DNA from: Candidatus Atribacteria bacterium
GTDB lineage: Bacteria; Bipolaricaulota; Bipolaricaulia; UBA7950; UBA9294
Direction of reading: 5' to 3'
Assembly: GCA_004525685.1 (NCBI GenBank)
Contig: SPBW01000125.1
Location: 1 to 6,235, forward strand
DNA: 6,235 nucleotides
This document shows positions 1 to 5,996 of the stretch, one piece after another. The translations under genes were made by a program, and so were the position numbers. Below the pieces are notes generated by a model. The model had not been told where the DNA came from. It searched no databases and saw only the letters and a list, made by a program, of their open reading frames with translations. The stretch's first letter is position 1; each line of letters opens with the position of its first letter.

Positions 1-85
1 CCGCGCTTGCCTGAAACGCTGGAATAACGGCTACAGCGACCAACGCGACGATCAGGACTGCCCTCTTCATCTTGTGAGTATTCAT
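1..85 (-). CDS. Exported protein, N-terminal fragment (signal peptide only)
   Basis: Only the first 28 codons lie in the window; the gene runs off the left edge. The translation begins MNTHKMKRAVLIV and continues as an alanine/valine-rich hydrophobic stretch ending in FQASA. This is a classic Sec signal peptide: basic n-region, hydrophobic core, and an A-x-A-like cleavage site at residues 26-28. The ATG at 85 is preferred over the in-frame ATG at 70. A GGGGG ribosome binding site (90-94) lies 4 nt upstream of 85, whereas it would be about 19 nt from 70. The product is therefore exported, but its mature function cannot be seen. It is downstream of the M28 peptidase on the same strand with a 111-bp gap, and a promoter-like sequence in that gap suggests independent transcription. 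Confidence 0.75.
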   Translation of the reverse strand, partial: MNTHKMKRAVLIVALVAVAVIPAFQASA

Positions 86-108
86 GGGTCCCCCTTTTCA
101 CCGAATGG

Positions 109-137
109 ATGCTAGCCTATTCAAGAGATCATGCCAA
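109..137 (-). promoter_or_regulatory. Putative sigma70-type promoter for the exported protein at 1-85
   Basis: Read on the minus strand, TTGGCA (137-132; 5 of 6 matches to TTGACA) is followed by exactly 17 nt and then TAGCAT (114-109; 4 of 6 matches to TATAAT). Transcription would start near 102, giving a leader of about 17 nt that contains the GGGGG ribosome binding site at 90-94. The rest of the gap (138-196) shows no clear terminator for the upstream peptidase gene. The element is assigned by consensus match alone. Confidence 0.45.
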
Positions 138-196
138 GCCTGTGTCTGGGCAATCCAAGCGCAGATGGAAGGGCAAGGGAGATCGAAGGGGAGATT

Positions 197-1375
197 CTAG
201 TTGTGTGAAGATGCGTCGTCATCGATCCTTCGCAGAAGCTCGGACAACAAAGATTCGGTGTTCTGCAGGCATTCAGCGGACACGTTCTGGATGTTGTCCG
301 TGGATCGATGCCAATGGGAGAGGCCTCCAGATGGCTGATGGCTCTCCAATGTAAGTACGCGCAGTTTGTGTTTGGCTGCGATCGCGCTGTCTGTGTAGGC
401 ACCCTTCATGCGGATCTCGTGAGCCCCCCAATCAGGATGTTGCTGGCTGATTTCCCGCATCATTTGCAGGAGTCGACGATCACTGCGCGCTTTAGAAAGG
501 AACGTCTCTTGGCTGAGGAAGACGGGCGATCCGCAGTGGCTCCCGACAGTGTCGACAGTGATCCATGCAGCGTTTCCTAGATCGTGCTTCTGCTTGCGAA
601 TGAAATGGTCAGCTCCGTAGCATCCCACCTCTTCACATCCTGTCAGCACAATCCAGACATGAGTGTGGCTGAGCGGGTTCACTGCAAGCTGCTCTGCGAG
701 ATGAAGGACAACGCCGACGCCGGATGCATTGTCATTGGCGCCAGTCGCATAGGCTGTGAAATCGGCCTGCAACATCAGAATCAGCATGCCCAGTGCCACG
801 ATCATCGGCACCAGCGCAAGAGCATGCAGTAGCTGCATAGGCACGACGATGCCCACAACGAAGATAGCAATGAGCACCACGGCAAACGCCATCCCAATAG
901 GAACCAGCCGCTCGAACCAGCGCACCCATGTCGGTGACGAAAAGACGAGGGGTGTGCGATGAGAATCTATATGCGCAGCCAAGACGACGTGCTCCCGCGC
1001 ATCCGACTCAGCTTCGATTTGTGCCGCGACATTCTGGCCTTCTGCCTTGGGCAGCATGAAACGAAGCAGATTGGAGCGAAATGTAAGCTCAAGCAAGACA
1101 GAGACGAGCCCGATACTTGCCAGTATCAGAGCGACGATGGCACGCAGTTGCCCTCCCCCGAGGAAGATGAACCCCGAGGCAAGCATGAAGCTCCAGAACA
1201 GGGCGGCCGGTAGCCATGCCGAGCGCGCGCTCTGGAATGTCTGTAGCTCTGGACGAAGGCCCAGATCTGTCAGGACCTGATGAGCATAGAAGGCTGCTTC
1301 TCTCTCTTCAGCAGTTGCCGATCCCCTTGGCCCAACTCTCTCTACGAGGGCTCGCACATGATCCATCGCGTTCAT
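197..1375 (-). CDS. M28-family membrane metallopeptidase (aminopeptidase-like)
   Basis: Predicted di-zinc peptidase of the M28 family, which removes N-terminal residues from peptides; 392 aa from ATG 1375. All expected family residues are visible: HID at 135-137 (first metal ligand), D215 in GANDNASG (bridging ligand), the E248-E249 pair in GCEEVG (catalytic base and ligand), D275 in VDTVGS, and H356 in HRSTDN. The N-terminus (about residues 5-48, with GPRGSATAEE) is also typical of M28. Unusually, hydrophobic segments at about 52-75, 78-97, 158-178 and 183-204 form two probable membrane hairpins, the second lying between the HxD and DNASG motifs. With an even number of helices and no signal peptide, both catalytic halves would face one side, perhaps the cytoplasm. 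The frame opens further to a TTG at 1417, but that codon sits inside an inverted repeat, and the ATG at 1375 begins the recognisable domain. Its ribosome binding site is weak (GGGAAAA). Substrate is unknown. Confidence 0.88.
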   Translation of the reverse strand: MNAMDHVRALVERVGPRGSATAEEREAAFYAHQVLTDLGLRPELQTFQSARSAWLPAALFWSFMLASGFIFLGGGQLRAIVALILASIGLVSVLLELTFRSNLLRFMLPKAEGQNVAAQIEAESDAREHVVLAAHIDSHRTPLVFSSPTWVRWFERLVPIGMAFAVVLIAIFVVGIVVPMQLLHALALVPMIVALGMLILMLQADFTAYATGANDNASGVGVVLHLAEQLAVNPLSHTHVWIVLTGCEEVGCYGADHFIRKQKHDLGNAAWITVDTVGSHCGSPVFLSQETFLSKARSDRRLLQMMREISQQHPDWGAHEIRMKGAYTDSAIAAKHKLRVLTLESHQPSGGLSHWHRSTDNIQNVSAECLQNTESLLSELLRRIDDDASSHN

Positions 1376-1412
1376 GGACAGATTTTCCCGACCCAGTGCC
1401 CGTAGGGCAACT

Positions 1413-1437
1413 GGCAACTCAGTCGCACTGAGTTGCC
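1413..1437 (-). repeat. Perfect 10-bp inverted repeat between the lipoprotein and peptidase genes
   Basis: Arms 1413-1422 and 1428-1437 are perfectly complementary around a 5-nt loop. The repeat lies 16 nt past the lipoprotein stop codon and 37 nt upstream of the peptidase ATG. The 7-mer GGCAACT of the left arm is duplicated in tandem (1406-1412 and 1413-1419), so the right arm could pair with either copy. No T-tract follows on the minus strand, so it is not a standard intrinsic terminator. It could be a transcript-stabilising 3' hairpin, an attenuator in the peptidase leader, or a protein-binding site. An 8-bp palindrome, CACATGTG, sits just upstream in the transcript (1444-1451). Confidence 0.7.
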
Positions 1438-1453
1438 AAGATACACATGTGGA

Positions 1454-2059
1454 TTACCCGCATGTATCGCAGCCTAGCACGGCGACCATTCGAATGGAGG
1501 CGTTGGCAGCACCGCTGTCATCGATAACCGTCAGCGTAACGAGATACTCGGTCTGCTGCTGGGGAAAGATGTGTTCAGTATGCATCCCCTCAGCAACAGT
1601 TCCGTCTCCAAAATCCCAGTGAAAGGTGACGATTTCACCATCGAGATCATAGGATTCCGATGCGTCGAACTGGACAGGGTAGTCGCGCGGTGCCCCAAAT
1701 GGGGAGATACGGAAAGCGGCATGAGGAACGCGATTGAGCACGTGAATAGTCATGGCATTCGATGCGGTCAATCCCTCTGCGTCTGTCACCGTCAATACCA
1801 CATGGTAGTCGCCTTGTTCGTAGAACGTGTGAATGGCCGCGACTGTCGAGGCGGACGTGCCATCGCTAAAGTCCCATTGCGTACCTACGATGCTTGATTT
1901 GACTCCTTGCGATCCCGACGCATCGAAGGTTACCTCAAGAGGCGGGTAGCCTCGATCATGGTCAACGGAAATCACAGGCACAGGAAGGAGCGGTTGGCTG
2001 CATCCGGTCAGAACAAGGGCTATAGCTGCTAGTGCAACGCATCTCGAGTGTCTTCTCAT
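1454..2059 (-). CDS. Lipoprotein with two PKD domains
   Basis: 201-aa predicted lipoprotein. The N-terminus (MRRHSRC, then an alanine/leucine-rich core) ends in the lipobox LVLTGC, with C20 the lipidated cysteine. The mature protein is two PKD (polycystic kidney disease-type, immunoglobulin-like) beta-sandwich domains at about 28-108 and 111-195. Each carries the signature: WDFSDGT at 62-68 and WDFGDGT at 148-154, followed by the HxF and Y.V.LTV.D strands. PKD modules usually mediate binding to protein or polysaccharide and often accompany secreted hydrolases; here no catalytic domain is attached. The protein ends GCDTCG, a small CxxC-like tail. The start at 2059 gives a standard lipoprotein signal, but a GGAG (2074-2077) is rather far away. 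In-frame ATGs at 2083 and 2086 are alternatives. The open frame continues to 2413, but that part lies opposite the Cache gene and looks non-coding. Confidence 0.85.
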   Translation of the reverse strand: MRRHSRCVALAAIALVLTGCSQPLLPVPVISVDHDRGYPPLEVTFDASGSQGVKSSIVGTQWDFSDGTSASTVAAIHTFYEQGDYHVVLTVTDAEGLTASNAMTIHVLNRVPHAAFRISPFGAPRDYPVQFDASESYDLDGEIVTFHWDFGDGTVAEGMHTEHIFPQQQTEYLVTLTVIDDSGAANASIRMVAVLGCDTCG

Positions 2060-2131
2060 CAGGACGCGATGGTACTCCGCCATCATGAAGAGGGTGTGAA
2101 TCTCTCGTGAGGCTCTAATCGAGCTAGAAGT

Positions 2132-2182
2132 GCGAAATGGGAATGCTCTTGAGCCGAGATTCATAGAGCATTCCCATTTCGC
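2132..2182 (-). terminator. 18-bp perfect inverted repeat after the Cache gene (possible terminator)
   Basis: Arms 2132-2149 and 2165-2182 are perfectly complementary over 18 bp around a 15-nt loop. On the minus strand the structure begins 19 nt past the Cache stop codon and ends about 72 nt before the lipoprotein ATG. The stem is strong, but the following sequence (ACTTCTAGC) is only weakly T-rich, so intrinsic termination is plausible rather than certain. Alternatives are an RNA processing or stability element, or a dispersed palindromic repeat. The inverted repeat itself is certain; only its role is inferred. Confidence 0.5.
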
Positions 2183-2201
2183 GCGACTGCTGAGCTTTCG
2201 A

Positions 2202-2891
2202 TTATTCGACCGTCCCCAGAACGAACACCCATCCCAGGTAATCCGAGACCAGTAGACCTCCGGGAGCCATGGCGATTCCAGCGGAAGCAAGGGGCTCAAG
2301 CAGTAGGTGCGGGTCGGCGTGTACGCAGATGACGGAATCCGCCTCATCATAGGCGTAGAATCCCATTCCATCGGACAGCTGAAGCTGGTCGATGAGCAGG
2401 GCGCTAAAACCATCCAAGTAGAGCGTCACGCCCAGCGCGCCAATGACGCTGGGACCGTTGATGATCGGGGCAGTTAGAACCATTGATTTGAGGCCCGTGG
2501 AGCGACTTACAACCAGATCGCCCAACGTTGTTTCTCCGACCATCACGCGTGCGAAGTAGGCGCGGTCCGACAGATTGGCCGACGCCAACCCCGTCCCCAC
2601 TTTGTAATAGCTGCCGTCGGTCTGGAGAAACCATGCATCGTAGGACAGCTCAGATTCCTCGAACTGTGCTAGAAGGCCCTCCATCTGGTCCCAATCACCG
2701 GTGCGCAAGTTGGCGGTTGCTGTCATAACGTGCATGGCATCGATCAGACCACGAAGTTGCGTCTCTGCCAATTCCGCAATCGCCCGAACACCAAACTCAG
2801 CGCTCAAGCTGAAGTCCTCCTGCGCCCCACCGCCGATAGAGCCCACTGCTAACAGCATTCCGACCACACACACGATTCCGAGCTTGCTCAT
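2202..2891 (-). CDS. Secreted Cache-domain protein, no signalling domain
   Basis: 229-aa exported protein. A signal peptide covers about residues 1-23 (MSKLGIVCVVGMLLAVGS, cleavage near GGAQ). The mature part resembles the extracellular Cache fold found in chemoreceptors and sensor kinases. A long amphipathic helix (about 27-82) is followed by the membrane-distal core: AWFLQTDGSYYKVG (86-99), the typical LSDRAYF (107-113), GDLVVSRSTG (124-133), a hydrophobic strand into API (141-143) and GVTLYLD (154-160). A shorter second lobe with VICVHADPH (187-195) ends at about 225. Cache domains bind small extracellular ligands such as amino acids, carboxylates or amines; the ligand here cannot be predicted. 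Normally a transmembrane helix and an output domain follow, but this chain stops after the sensor, so it is a soluble or periplasmic version. Start support is strong: AAGGAG at 2898-2903, 6 nt from the ATG. It is divergent from the three-gene plus-strand run. Confidence 0.8.
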   Translation of the reverse strand: MSKLGIVCVVGMLLAVGSIGGGAQEDFSLSAEFGVRAIAELAETQLRGLIDAMHVMTATANLRTGDWDQMEGLLAQFEESELSYDAWFLQTDGSYYKVGTGLASANLSDRAYFARVMVGETTLGDLVVSRSTGLKSMVLTAPIINGPSVIGALGVTLYLDGFSALLIDQLQLSDGMGFYAYDEADSVICVHADPHLLLEPLASAGIAMAPGGLLVSDYLGWVFVLGTVE

Positions 2892-2897
2892 CCCACA

Positions 2898-2903
2898 CTC
2901 CTT
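2898..2903 (-). promoter_or_regulatory. Ribosome binding site of the Cache gene
   Basis: AAGGAG on the minus strand, 6 nt upstream of the ATG at 2891. It fixes the start immediately before the signal peptide. Confidence 0.8.
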
Positions 2904-2914
2904 CTTGTTGAGCC

Positions 2915-2943
2915 AGCCTAAACGGATTTGCTCTCATTGGCAA
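2915..2943 (-). promoter_or_regulatory. Weak sigma70-like promoter for the Cache gene
   Basis: In the 122-bp divergent intergenic region (2892-3013) the minus strand reads TTGCCA (2943-2938; 5 of 6 to consensus), a 17-nt spacer, then TAGGCT (2920-2915; 3 of 6). Transcription would start near 2908, just ahead of the ribosome binding site. The same region must hold the plus-strand promoter, but I found no convincing pair for it. The best, TTGCTC (2928-2933) with TAGAAC (2951-2956), is weak. A short palindrome, ACAGATTCTGT (2973-2983), could be an operator. Confidence 0.3.
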
Positions 2944-3013
2944 GAAGAGCTAGAACTAGATCAGCTATCACTACAGATTCTGTCAGAGCGTTGGCTTGTC
3001 CGAGGGGGGTATC

Positions 3014-3913
3014 ATGGAGAAGGTTAAAGCAGTCGCAGTCATCCTTGCAGCGGTGGTGTCAATCGCAGCCACCGCCGCAGTCGGCTTTGGGGATGCGCCA
3101 GGGACGATCATTCGCTCTGATTCGCTTCTTGGCGCGCGCGATGAATTCTACTACGCCGCATCGGACGAGCTTGTCTGGGCTGTCGGTGTGTCAGCCGAAG
3201 TTCCCGGCGGCGGCATCATTGCCGGCATAGGTACGGAGCTTCGCATCGATCCCTTCTTCACGGAGGGGCAGATGAGCGTAACGTTGCTGCCAGCATTCTC
3301 TGCAACGCAAGCTCTGAAGACGGGGATTGATTTTGACTGGTGGTCTGCATTTGTCGAGCTGGATCTGTCGCTAGCGCCGTGGGGATTAGCAGCCACGGGT
3401 GGATGGCTAGAGCTTCATCCTCCCGTATGGGCCATCGCCGCGCGCCCTCAAATTGCATTGGGCAGTCGGATTGGATGGGGACCTCAATGGGAACCGATCA
3501 GAGGTTGGACTCATGAGGTAGATGGACAGCTCGATGTCCAGGCTGAGTGGAACTTGGAGACGCGTTGGAACAGCGCTCTTGACCTGATCGCACAATCGGA
3601 TCTCGGTGTTACCTGGACGTTTCCTGGCAGTGACTTTGTGGCTGATTGGTTGCTTGCGCTCGGCGCTCGATCCGTGCTTCCCGTGTTCCAGGACAGCCCG
3701 GCGACTTTGCGCGTCGGAGCGACGGCAAGAGCATCTGTCTTCCCAGGAGTTGGCTTCGGATTTGACACCATTTTGGAGTTTCGAGCCAACGCCTTCTATG
3801 CCTACGGGCTGATTGGCGCAGGGGCTAATGGGATCAGGGCTGAGGTCGGGGCAGAACTGACGATTGGCGTGAACATGTTCGGTCAATCCTCGTCGAATCC
3901 AGACCAAGATTGA
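3014..3913 (+). CDS. Exported beta-rich protein of unknown function (possible outer-membrane barrel)
   Basis: 299 aa; family not recognised. The signal peptide spans about residues 1-26: MEKVKAV, an alanine/valine core, then ATAAVGFG. The mature chain alternates polar and hydrophobic or aromatic residues in short runs separated by glycine/proline/aspartate turns, for example ELVWAVGVSAEV (52-63), GIIAGIGTELRI (67-78), WWSAFVELDLSL (109-120), VWAIAARPQIALG (138-150), TLRVGATARASVF (231-243) and RAEVGAELTIGVNMF (275-289). Tryptophans and glycines are frequent. This pattern suits a beta-barrel or a similar all-beta fold. However, the chain ends in a polar tail (QSSSNPDQD) rather than the terminal aromatic residue typical of BAM substrates, so the barrel idea is inference. 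The start at ATG 3014 follows a GAGGGGGG ribosome binding site (3002-3009); an upstream in-frame TTG at 2996 lacks one. First gene of a three-gene plus-strand run, 60 bp before the next. Confidence 0.75.
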   Translation: MEKVKAVAVILAAVVSIAATAAVGFGDAPGTIIRSDSLLGARDEFYYAASDELVWAVGVSAEVPGGGIIAGIGTELRIDPFFTEGQMSVTLLPAFSATQALKTGIDFDWWSAFVELDLSLAPWGLAATGGWLELHPPVWAIAARPQIALGSRIGWGPQWEPIRGWTHEVDGQLDVQAEWNLETRWNSALDLIAQSDLGVTWTFPGSDFVADWLLALGARSVLPVFQDSPATLRVGATARASVFPGVGFGFDTILEFRANAFYAYGLIGAGANGIRAEVGAELTIGVNMFGQSSSNPDQD

Positions 3914-3958
3914 ATCCCGGCTTGACAGAGTCAGGAGCGTTGGGGTTCGCGAAACTTG

Positions 3959-3964
3959 AAGGAG
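3959..3964 (+). promoter_or_regulatory. Ribosome binding site deciding the start at 3974
   Basis: AAGGAG lies 9 nt upstream of the ATG at 3974. An in-frame TTG at 3956 would place this site inside the coding sequence, so the ATG is the likelier start; it also begins a clean signal peptide. Confidence 0.7.
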
Positions 3965-3973
3965 TGTGACGAA

Positions 3974-4420
3974 ATGAGAGCACTGTGTGTCGGACTGCTT
4001 GTGCTTCTGCTGTGCAGCAGTCCCGGCCTTGCGGCTTCGCCGTTTGGGGCACGACTTGGCAGTTGCGGCGTGGCGATTCTGGGAGCATCCGTAGGCGTGG
4101 TCGCTTCGGTTTCGGCCATCGCCAACGTTGCGCCGCAGATCGAATCGCGCCTTGGTAAGACAGCCTTCGTCATCGGGAGCTTGACCATATTGGACGGATT
4201 GGGAGCCGCAATGGGTGTCCTTACTGCGGCGAAACTGTGGGATACGGAAGGTCATGCTGGAAGAAGCATCCTGGGTGGCATGGCCGGAGGCTTTGTCAGT
4301 GCCTTCACTGAGCCCATCTTGATGACGATTGGCATACCCGAGGGCTGGACAGAGTTCATCGGCATGGCCTTGCTTCCCCTACTGCCTGCTGTGGGAGCGA
4401 TGCTTGGGTTCGCTGGATGA
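3974..4420 (+). CDS. Small glycine-rich membrane protein of unknown function
   Basis: 148 aa; family not recognised. It opens with a signal-like hydrophobic segment (MRALCVGLLVLLLCSSPGLA, possible cleavage after residue 20 or 21). Hydrophobic, small-residue-rich stretches follow at about 30-53, 63-86, 98-120 and 126-147, suggesting up to four further membrane helices. Glycine and alanine are spaced in GxxxG-like fashion (GASVGVV, GLGAAMG, GGMAGG), which favours tight helix packing and oligomers. Charged residues are few and confined to loops (QIESRLGK at 55-62, KLWDTEGHAGR at 87-97). The single Cys pair C5/C14 is in the signal region; C31 is mature. It is 60 bp after the beta-rich protein and 28 bp before the PPC-repeat protein, so all three are probably co-transcribed. 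A channel, anchor or assembly partner for its neighbours is possible but unproven. Confidence 0.75.
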   Translation: MRALCVGLLVLLLCSSPGLAASPFGARLGSCGVAILGASVGVVASVSAIANVAPQIESRLGKTAFVIGSLTILDGLGAAMGVLTAAKLWDTEGHAGRSILGGMAGGFVSAFTEPILMTIGIPEGWTEFIGMALLPLLPAVGAMLGFAG

Positions 4421-4437
4421 TAGAATCATGGTCACTT

Positions 4438-4443
4438 GGGAGG
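4438..4443 (+). promoter_or_regulatory. Ribosome binding site deciding the start at 4449
   Basis: GGGAGG lies 5 nt upstream of the ATG at 4449. An in-frame ATG at 4428 has no such site, and adding its seven residues (MVTWEVV) would bury the basic n-region of the signal peptide. Confidence 0.7.
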
Positions 4444-4448
4444 TCGTT

Positions 4449-5996
4449 ATGAGAGATAGAACGCTGAAAGCAGCCGGGATCACTGCCATGTTGGTAGCAC
4501 TTGGCTTTTCGCTGATGGTCGTTGCTGAAACAGCGGTCCTCGGATCGTTTGAAAACCCATTCACCACCTTGTTCGCGTCGGGCGAGTTGGCCTACCCTGG
4601 CGAACTCGACTGGTACACATTCGACGTCGTTGGCGATGCCATGACTGTTCGGCTGCAGGCTGAAGGATCGGGATCAGATGGCAGCATTCGTGCGCTTCTG
4701 TTTGGCGACGACGAAACCTACATCGATAGCACGCAAAGCGGATATCTGACTGTGCCGCTTGTGCCAGGCGCCTACCGGATACGCGTTGATAGTCTCGACA
4801 GTGCAGTACAAAGCTACTCTCTTGTGGTCTTTAACGGGATGGAGGTTGAGTCCAATGATGGGGTAATCGAGTCAAACGACCTGGGGTACATCGAAGGGCC
4901 CACTCGACTCGCCGCATCGCTTCTGCCAGTCGGCGATGCCGACTTCTTCCGCTTCGATGTGCCACAGGATGGACTGGCTGGAGACGCCAACGCCCTTCTG
5001 ATAGAGACAAGCGGGCGCATGGGCGGAGACACGGCGATCACACTGTACCGTTTCAGCGATATCGAAGATCGCTACATGCCGATCCTATTTGATGATGACT
5101 CAGGGGAAGAGGTCTGGAGTCAGCTTCTTGCGCACCCTGAGCCAGGCGACCGCTTCGTGCTTCGCGCAGAGGAGACGTACTACCCTCTCGTAGGTATCGA
5201 TGACTATGAGATTGCGATTACGCCCATCACCCTCGTCATGGACGCAGAACCAAACAACACATCGGCGCAGGCAATCGATCTGATATCCGAGTCGCCGGGG
5301 AGTGCCTCGCGGCGTGCAGATGGCGTGCTTGCATCGGGCGATACCGTTGACTTCTTCAGGATCGTGATTGGCTCGTCAGCACTCATCCAGATCGCCACAG
5401 ACCCTCAATCCAATGCAGGAGACTACGACACCTTGATCACCCTGTATGCTGCGAACGGAGATCGTCTTGCACAGAACGACAATGGCGGTGCCTCCTCCTG
5501 GAGTCGCATCGCGATGGCTCTTGATGCAGGCGACTACTACATCGCCGTTGAGAGGGCTACCTACGGCGCAGTGCTTATTCCCTATCGATTGAGCGTCAAC
5601 GCCCTTGCGATGAACCTCGTGGCTGAAACGGAGCCCAATGATACGGATGAGATGGCAGAGACGATCACATGGACTGGTGGGGAGGCGCTGATGATTGAGG
5701 CGACCATCGGAGTGGATGGCGATGTCGATTCATTCCGGCTAGTGCTCGCAGAGGACGCCACCCTTGTTGTTGAGACAGGCCCCGCTGCCGGATTGGCTGA
5801 CGAATTCGATACGACCTTGTCCATCTATGATGTAGATCTGTGGGAGATCGCATCGAATGACGATGCCAATGGCACCTGGAGCCGAATCGAGGAGACGTTG
5901 GCTGCGGGCACTTATTATATCGTCGTGGAGAGTTTCTTTGGCGACGAATCGTTTGCGTACACCCTGCTGATCACGGATGAGGGAGGCACAGACTAG
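4449..5996 (+). CDS. Secreted protein of four PPC-like repeats
   Basis: 515 aa. The signal peptide is at about 1-28 (MRDRTLKAAG, hydrophobic core, cleavage near VAETA). The mature protein is four tandem domains resembling the bacterial pre-peptidase C-terminal (PPC) beta-sandwich, at about 30-128, 131-258, 264-385 and 391-509. Repeats 2-4 begin with the acidic EPND-type entry (EVESND at 132-137, DAEPNNT at 265-271, ETEPNDT at 393-399). All four carry a D-x-F/Y-x-F/V strand: LDWYTFDV, ADFFRFDV, VDFFRIVI, VDSFRLVL. Each ends with a G-x-Y/F strand: GAYRIRV, GDRFVLRA, GDYYIAVE, GTYYIVVE. Repeats 3 and 4 are closest, sharing W-S-R-I followed by L-x-A-G. The protein is strongly acidic, and its Asp-rich loops would suit calcium binding. 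PPC domains usually trail secreted proteases, but no catalytic domain is present. It could be a surface or extracellular binding protein. Last gene of the run; a terminator follows 12 nt after the stop. Confidence 0.85.
   Translation: MRDRTLKAAGITAMLVALGFSLMVVAETAVLGSFENPFTTLFASGELAYPGELDWYTFDVVGDAMTVRLQAEGSGSDGSIRALLFGDDETYIDSTQSGYLTVPLVPGAYRIRVDSLDSAVQSYSLVVFNGMEVESNDGVIESNDLGYIEGPTRLAASLLPVGDADFFRFDVPQDGLAGDANALLIETSGRMGGDTAITLYRFSDIEDRYMPILFDDDSGEEVWSQLLAHPEPGDRFVLRAEETYYPLVGIDDYEIAITPITLVMDAEPNNTSAQAIDLISESPGSASRRADGVLASGDTVDFFRIVIGSSALIQIATDPQSNAGDYDTLITLYAANGDRLAQNDNGGASSWSRIAMALDAGDYYIAVERATYGAVLIPYRLSVNALAMNLVAETEPNDTDEMAETITWTGGEALMIEATIGVDGDVDSFRLVLAEDATLVVETGPAAGLADEFDTTLSIYDVDLWEIASNDDANGTWSRIEETLAAGTYYIVVESFFGDESFAYTLLITDEGGTD

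Noticed and set aside
1376..1417. TTG start giving a longer M28 peptidase
   Set aside because: The TTG lies in the arm of the inverted repeat, has no ribosome binding site, and adds residues unrelated to the M28 domain; the ATG at 1375 is more likely, though not proven.
109..1431. Several plus-strand open frames of 60-90 codons opposite the peptidase gene
   Set aside because: They are antisense to a gene with complete catalytic motifs and have irregular composition without any protein-like pattern.
2060..2413. N-terminal extension of the PKD lipoprotein frame
   Set aside because: The upstream part crosses the 18-bp hairpin and overlaps the Cache gene in another frame; its Ser/Arg/Trp-rich sequence is non-natural, and the lipoprotein signal begins cleanly at 2059.
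2892..3013. Strong promoter for the plus-strand operon
   Set aside because: The best candidate pair (TTGCTC at 2928-2933 and TAGAAC at 2951-2956) matches consensus too weakly to report as a feature, although a promoter must lie near here.
3407..4255. 282-codon minus-strand open frame opposite the plus-strand operon
   Set aside because: It is rich in Arg, Ser and Gln with no domain, signal or hydrophobic pattern, has no good ribosome binding site, and lies opposite two plus-strand genes that have clear signal peptides and start signals.
4329..4448. N-terminal extension of the PPC-repeat frame
   Set aside because: It overlaps the preceding membrane-protein gene in another frame, and a good ribosome binding site plus signal peptide fix the start at 4449.
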